A DNA stretch of 5,755 nt from SHNJ01 sp964458615 (lineage in GTDB: Bacteria; Pseudomonadota; Alphaproteobacteria; SHNJ01), in NCBI GenBank assembly GCA_964458615.1, contig CAYWJR010000073.1, positions 1 through 5,755 of the forward strand, read 5' to 3'. How positions within the stretch are numbered: position 1 is the stretch's first letter; every line of letters begins with the position of its first letter. Below are positions 1 through 5,755 of this stretch, piece by piece. A model generated the notes under the pieces. The model made no database searches. It was not told where the DNA came from and worked only from the letters and a program-made list of their open reading frames with translations. A program made the translations under genes and the position numbers.

Positions 1-1440
<1,440 letters not shown>

Positions 1441-1451
1441 TCGTTAACCTG

Positions 1452-1477
1452 AAGCCGTTGGATTTTTCCAACGGCTT
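1452..1477 (+). other. Perfect stem-loop in the rpoB-rpoC spacer, role unknown
   Basis: The left arm AAGCCGTTGGA (1452-1462) is the exact reverse complement of the right arm TCCAACGGCTT (1467-1477). This gives an 11-bp stem closed by a TTTT loop, starting 12 nt after the rpoB stop codon. Neither strand has a run of T directly after the stem (the + strand continues GCGGAATTTA), so it is not a canonical intrinsic terminator. It would also separate two genes whose products are needed in equal amounts. A weak attenuator, an RNA-processing site or a structure protecting the rpoB 3' end are all possible. The structure is seen directly; any function is inference. Confidence 0.7.
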
Positions 1478-1510
1478 GCGGAATTTACATTACCGACGAC
1501 CGAAAATTTT

Positions 1511-1516
1511 GGAGAG
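1511..1516 (+). promoter_or_regulatory. Shine-Dalgarno sequence of rpoC
   Basis: GGAGAG contains the GGAG core, complementary to the 3' end of 16S rRNA, and ends that core 8 nt before the ATG at 1523. The site fixes that ATG as the start. The next in-frame ATG (1535) would be too far from it and would remove residues MNQL, which match the usual start of alphaproteobacterial beta'. The six T residues between the site and the ATG should leave the start region unstructured, favouring initiation (inference). Confidence 0.85.
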
Positions 1517-1522
1517 TTTTTT

Positions 1523-4500
1523 ATGAATCAGTTGATGAATTTGTTTAATCAAAACACCGGGCCGCAAAGTTTCGATCAATTGCGCATCGCCATCGCCGCG
1601 CCGGATCAAATCCGCGCCTGGTCGCACGGTGAAATCAAAAAACCGGAAACCATCAACTACCGGACATTCAAACCGGAACGCGACGGTTTGTTTTGTGCCC
1701 GTATTTTCGGTCCCATCAAAGATTACGAATGTTTGTGCGGCAAATACAAACGCATGAAATACCGCGGCATCGTGTGCGAAAAATGCGGCGTCGAAGTCAC
1801 ATTGACCAAAGTTCGCCGCGACCGCATGGGCCATATCGAATTGGCGGCGCCGGTTGCGCACATCTGGTTCATGAAATCGGTGCCGTCGCGCATCGGCATG
1901 TTGTTGGACATGACCTTGCGTGAATTGGAAAAAGTTTTGTATTTCGAATCTTACTTGGTTGTCGAACCGGGTATGACCAGCTTGAAAAAACATCAATTGC
2001 TGACCGAAGAAGAATATCTAAAGGCGCAAGACGAATTCGGCGACAATTTCACCGCGCAAATCGGCGCGGAATCGATCAAGTCGCTGTTGCAAGCCATCAA
2101 TTTGGAAGAATTGCAAACCACTTTGCGCGAAGAATTGAAAGAAACCAATTCCGAAGCGAAACGCAAAAAATTGGTCAAACGTTTGAAAACTGTCGATGCG
2201 TTCGTCGCGTCGCAAACCAAACCGGAATGGATGGTTTTGGATGTCGTGCCGGTGATTCCGCCGGAATTGCGTCCATTGGTTCCATTGGATGGCGGCCGTT
2301 TCGCCACGTCCGATTTGAACGATTTGTACCGCCGCGTTATCAACCGGAATAACCGTTTGAAACGCCTGATCGAATTGCGCGCGCCGGACATTATCATCCG
2401 CAACGAAAAACGTATGTTGCAAGAATCCGTGGACGCATTGTTCGACAACGGCCGCCGTGGCCGCGTGATTCAGGGCGCGAATAAACGCCCATTGAAATCT
2501 TTGTCCGACATGTTGAAAGGCAAACAAGGCCGTTTCCGCCAGAACTTGCTTGGAAAACGCGTCGATTATTCCGGCCGTTCGGTTATCGTCGTTGGCCCTG
2601 AATTGAAATTGCATCAATGCGGCTTGCCGAAAAAAATGGCGCTGGAATTGTTCAAACCGTTCATTTACGCGAAATTGGAATTGTACGGCATGGCATCGAC
2701 CATCAAGGCGGCGAAACGCATGGTGGAAAAAGAGCGTCCCGAAGTTTGGGATATTTTGGAAGAAGTTATCCGCGAACATCCCGTCTTGTTGAACCGCGCG
2801 CCGACATTGCACCGTTTGGGCGTTCAGGCGTTCGAACCCGTGTTGATCGAAGGCAAGGCGATTCAATTGCACCCATTGGTATGTACCGCGTTTAACGCCG
2901 ATTTCGACGGCGATCAAATGGCGGTTCACGTTCCATTGTCGTTGGAATCGCAATTAGAAGCGCGCGTTTTGATGATGTCGACCAACAACGTTTTGTCTCC
3001 GGCCAACGGAAAACCGATTATCGTTCCGACCCAGGACATCGTTTTGGGTATTTATTATTTGACATTGATGCGCGAAGGTTTGCCGGGCGAGGGGAAATAT
3101 TTCACCGACATCGGCGAAATCGAACACGCGTTGGAACAAAATGTCATCCATTTGCACACCAAAATCTTGACCCGTTTCGAAACCGTCGACCGCGATTTCA
3201 AAAAAATCGTGCAGCGCGTGGAAACAACCGCCGGACGTATTTTGCTTGGCGGTTTGTTGCCGAAACATCCTGATGTTCCATTGTCGCTGGTCAACCGGTT
3301 GTTGACCAAAAAAGACATTTCGGGCGTTATCGACACCGTGTACCGTTATTGCGGCCAAAAAGCGTCGGTCATTTTCTGCGACCGCATGATGGGGCTTGGT
3401 TTCAAGCACGCATGCAAAGCGGGCTTGTCGTTCGGCAAAGACGATTTGGTCATTCCGGAAGCCAAGGAAAAATTGATCACCGAAGCGGAAAACAAAGTTA
3501 AAGAATACGAACAGCAATATCTGGATGGTTTGATCACCCAACGCGAAAAATACAACAAAGTGATCGATTTGTGGTCCGATTGCACCGACCGCGTCGCCGA
3601 AGAGATGATGAAAAAAATCTCGAACACGCCAAAAGGTTTGGAACCGAACGCCGTTTACATGATGGCGCATTCGGGCGCTCGCGGTTCCGCGGCGCAGATC
3701 AAGCAATTGGCCGGTATGCGCGGATTGATGGCGAAACCGTCGGGCGAAATTATCGAAACGCCGATCATTTCCAACTTTAAAGAAGGCTTGACCGTTCTGG
3801 AATATTTCAATTCCACCCACGGCGCCCGCAAGGGATTGGCCGATACGGCGTTGAAAACGGCGAACTCGGGTTACTTGACCCGCCGTTTGGTCGACGTATC
3901 CCAGGATTTGATTATCACGCAACCTGATTGCGGCACCGTCAAGGGATTGACCTTGCGCGCGGTTGTCGAAGGCGGCGATGTTATCGAACCGTTGGCGGAC
4001 CGTATTTTGGGACGTCACGCATCCGATGGGATCATCAATCCGAAAACCAAAGAAGTCATCGTTGCCGCAGGCGATTTGATCGACGAAATCAAAGTCGAAC
4101 AAGTCGAAAAAGCGTCGATCGATTCGGTGAAAATCCGTTCGGTTCTGACTTGCGAAACCAAAAACGGCGTATGTATCAAATGCTATGGCCGCGATTTGGC
4201 GCGTGGCAGCACGGTCAATATCGGTGAAGCGGTCGGCGTTATCGCCGCCCAATCGATCGGTGAACCCGGTACGCAATTGACGATGCGCACTTTCCACATC
4301 GGTGGCGCGGCGCAACGCGGCGCGGAACAATCGAATGTCGAAGCGACGGTCGAAGCAACCTTGAAAATCAACAACAAAAACGTGGTTGAAAACCGCGACG
4401 GTATTTCCATCGTCATGGCGCGCAACACCGAAATCGTATTGATGGACGAAGGCGGCCGCGAACGCGCCCGTCACAAAGTTCCTTATGGCGCGAAATTGCT

Positions 4501-5722
4501 GGCCAAAGACGGATCGACCGTCAATCGCGGCCAAAAATTGGCGGATTGGGATCCATACACATTGCCGATCATCACCGAATTGCAAGGCGTCGTGCATTAT
4601 GTCGATTTGCAAGAAGGTTTGTCGATCCGCGAAGTCGTGGACGAAGCGACCGGCATTTCATCCAAAGTGGTCGTCGATTGGAGACAAACTCCGAAAGGCA
4701 GCGATTTGCGTCCGATGATCGTTTTGCGCGATAAAAAAGGCAAGGTATTGACCATGACCAACGGCGCCGAAGCCCGGTATTTCTTGCCGGTCGATGCAGT
4801 TCTGTCGGTTGACAACAATGCCGAAGTCCAGGCTGGCGACGTGATCGCCCGCATTCCGCGCGATACGATCAAAACACGCGACATTACCGGCGGTTTGCCG
4901 CGCGTCGCGGAATTGTTCGAAGCACGGAAACCAAAGGATTATTCGATTATCTCGGAAACAGAAGGCCGCGTTATTTTCGGCAAAGACGCCAAAACCAAAC
5001 GCCGCATCTTGATCCAACCGAACGACGGATCGGATGCCGTGGAATATGTCGTGCCGAAAGGCCGCCATGTCGCGGTTCAAGAAGGCGACTTTGTACAAAA
5101 AGGCGATCTATTGCTCGATGGAAACCCGGTGCCGCACGATATTTTGGCGGTTATGGGCGTCGAGGCGTTGGCCGCGTATCTGGTACAAGAAGTCCAGGCG
5201 GTTTACCGTTTGCAGGGCGTTAAGATCAACGATAAACACATCGAAGTGATCGTGCGCAACATGTTGCAAAAGGTGGAAATCACCGAACCTGGCGATACGA
5301 CTTTCTTGACCGGCGAACAAGTCGATCACGAAGAATTGGATCAGGAAAACCAGTTGGCGATGAAAAACGGCGGCCGCGCGGCAAAAGCGCGTCCGGTTCT
5401 GATGGGCATCACCAAAGCGTCCTTGCAAACCCGTTCGTTCATTTCCGCCGCGTCGTTCCAAGAAACGACCCGCGTTTTGACCGATGCCGCGATCAACGGC
5501 AAGATCGATACATTGGAAGGTTTGAAAGAAAACGTGATCGTTGGTCGTTTGATTCCGGCCGGAACGGGCGCGTATGTCAATCAAATGCGCCGCGTGGCCA
5601 AAGAACGCGACAAGGCGTTTTCGCCGACCGGCAATGCCAACGATTTGCCGGCGCCGGAAACGGTTGCCAACGAAGACGCGGGCGAAACCAAAACGCGCAA
5701 ACGCGCCGCCAGCGCCGGATAA
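1523..5722 (+). CDS. rpoC: DNA-directed RNA polymerase subunit beta', complete
   Basis: This is beta', the catalytic large subunit that carries the active-site magnesium and the clamp of core RNA polymerase. At 1399 residues it is close to E. coli beta' (1407). The N-terminal zinc site is C70, C72, C85, C88. Clamp helices for sigma binding lie at about 262-309, and the rudder and switch 2 (KRPLKSLSDMLKGKQGRFRQ) near 315-345. R417 and R425 (IREHPVLLNRAP) precede the magnesium loop NADFDGDQMAVH with D460, D462, D464. These numbers equal those of E. coli, so there is no net length change up to there. The bridge helix is at about 758-793 (HGARKGLADTALKTANSGYL). The second zinc site is C803, C877, C884, C887. 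The trigger loop GTQLTMRTFHIGG carries M921 and H925 (E. coli M932, H936). An SI3-like insertion spans about 932-1115, then the conserved end GITKASL (1295-1301) and GLKENVIVGRLIPAGTG (1333-1349). The last ~30 residues are a low-complexity tail ending KTRKRAASAG. The start is ATG with GGAG 8 nt upstream. The gene is probably co-transcribed with rpoB. No key residue is missing and identity is essentially certain. Confidence 0.99.
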   Translation: MNQLMNLFNQNTGPQSFDQLRIAIAAPDQIRAWSHGEIKKPETINYRTFKPERDGLFCARIFGPIKDYECLCGKYKRMKYRGIVCEKCGVEVTLTKVRRDRMGHIELAAPVAHIWFMKSVPSRIGMLLDMTLRELEKVLYFESYLVVEPGMTSLKKHQLLTEEEYLKAQDEFGDNFTAQIGAESIKSLLQAINLEELQTTLREELKETNSEAKRKKLVKRLKTVDAFVASQTKPEWMVLDVVPVIPPELRPLVPLDGGRFATSDLNDLYRRVINRNNRLKRLIELRAPDIIIRNEKRMLQESVDALFDNGRRGRVIQGANKRPLKSLSDMLKGKQGRFRQNLLGKRVDYSGRSVIVVGPELKLHQCGLPKKMALELFKPFIYAKLELYGMASTIKAAKRMVEKERPEVWDILEEVIREHPVLLNRAPTLHRLGVQAFEPVLIEGKAIQLHPLVCTAFNADFDGDQMAVHVPLSLESQLEARVLMMSTNNVLSPANGKPIIVPTQDIVLGIYYLTLMREGLPGEGKYFTDIGEIEHALEQNVIHLHTKILTRFETVDRDFKKIVQRVETTAGRILLGGLLPKHPDVPLSLVNRLLTKKDISGVIDTVYRYCGQKASVIFCDRMMGLGFKHACKAGLSFGKDDLVIPEAKEKLITEAENKVKEYEQQYLDGLITQREKYNKVIDLWSDCTDRVAEEMMKKISNTPKGLEPNAVYMMAHSGARGSAAQIKQLAGMRGLMAKPSGEIIETPIISNFKEGLTVLEYFNSTHGARKGLADTALKTANSGYLTRRLVDVSQDLIITQPDCGTVKGLTLRAVVEGGDVIEPLADRILGRHASDGIINPKTKEVIVAAGDLIDEIKVEQVEKASIDSVKIRSVLTCETKNGVCIKCYGRDLARGSTVNIGEAVGVIAAQSIGEPGTQLTMRTFHIGGAAQRGAEQSNVEATVEATLKINNKNVVENRDGISIVMARNTEIVLMDEGGRERARHKVPYGAKLLAKDGSTVNRGQKLADWDPYTLPIITELQGVVHYVDLQEGLSIREVVDEATGISSKVVVDWRQTPKGSDLRPMIVLRDKKGKVLTMTNGAEARYFLPVDAVLSVDNNAEVQAGDVIARIPRDTIKTRDITGGLPRVAELFEARKPKDYSIISETEGRVIFGKDAKTKRRILIQPNDGSDAVEYVVPKGRHVAVQEGDFVQKGDLLLDGNPVPHDILAVMGVEALAAYLVQEVQAVYRLQGVKINDKHIEVIVRNMLQKVEITEPGDTTFLTGEQVDHEELDQENQLAMKNGGRAAKARPVLMGITKASLQTRSFISAASFQETTRVLTDAAINGKIDTLEGLKENVIVGRLIPAGTGAYVNQMRRVAKERDKAFSPTGNANDLPAPETVANEDAGETKTRKRAASAG

Positions 5723-5755
5723 TTCCGGATTTCTGGTACGATAATAAAACCCCGC

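Noticed and set aside
1503..1510. The palindrome AAAATTTT just upstream of the ribosome-binding site.
   Set aside because: It is an eight-base A/T palindrome with no partner elements, easily expected by chance.
1517..1522. A run of six T before the rpoC ATG, as a possible terminator tail.
   Set aside because: No GC-rich stem ends just before it. The hairpin ends 39 nt upstream, and the run lies between the Shine-Dalgarno sequence and the start codon.
2273..2288. CCATTGG repeated in tandem at 9-nt spacing.
   Set aside because: It follows from the conserved protein sequence PLVPLDGG with the same favoured codons used twice, and is not a DNA repeat element.
2954..4612. A 552-codon open frame on the - strand inside rpoC, with similar long ones at 2018-2953, 1490-1996, 4658-5098 and 5108-5584.
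   Set aside because: All are exactly aligned with the rpoC codons and are open only because rpoC almost never uses TTA, CTA or TCA. Their translations are rich in Phe, Gln, Arg, Asp and His, as expected for mirror images of this codon usage, and match no family I recognise.
5715..5728. An inverted repeat CCGGA/TCCGG with a TAAT loop across the rpoC stop codon.
   Set aside because: The 5-bp stem is short and has no T run after it. It is too weak to call a terminator and common by chance in a sequence rich in CCGG.

Overview
This window is an ordinary housekeeping transcription locus. It holds the 3' part of rpoB (RNA polymerase beta subunit) and the complete rpoC (beta' subunit), both on the + strand. 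I see no mobile element, CRISPR array, RNA gene, phage gene or undescribed system. The two genes fill all but about 115 bases, so no gene-free stretch approaches 300 bases.

The organism is most likely an alphaproteobacterium of moderate GC content. The grounds are diagnostic stretches of protein recalled from that class: beta RSIGPYSL, where gammaproteobacteria have RSTG, and beta' SNFKEGLTVLEYFNSTHGAR. This is recognition from memory, not a search, and I cannot name an order. Codon use is distinctive. Leucine is overwhelmingly TTG, Glu/Lys/Gln favour the A-ending codon, and TTA, CTA and TCA are almost absent.

Layout: bases 1-1440 encode the last 479 residues of beta, entering at the flap. 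Bases 1441-1522 are an 82-nt spacer with a perfect 11-bp stem-loop (1452-1477) and the Shine-Dalgarno sequence of rpoC (1511-1516). Bases 1523-5722 are rpoC, 1399 codons plus TAA. Bases 5723-5755 are the start of the next intergenic region and are too short to interpret; in many alphaproteobacteria rpsL follows.

The two products are the large subunits of core RNA polymerase and jointly form the active centre. All key elements that fall in the window are intact: the beta flap-tip helix and active-site lysines, and the beta' NADFDGD magnesium loop, bridge helix, trigger loop and both zinc sites. There is no frameshift or internal stop. The points worth a second look are modest: the spacer hairpin, the codon bias that leaves the antisense strand open over long stretches, and a few local length or residue differences from the E. 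coli enzyme. All comparisons with E. coli rest on recalled sequence and numbering.
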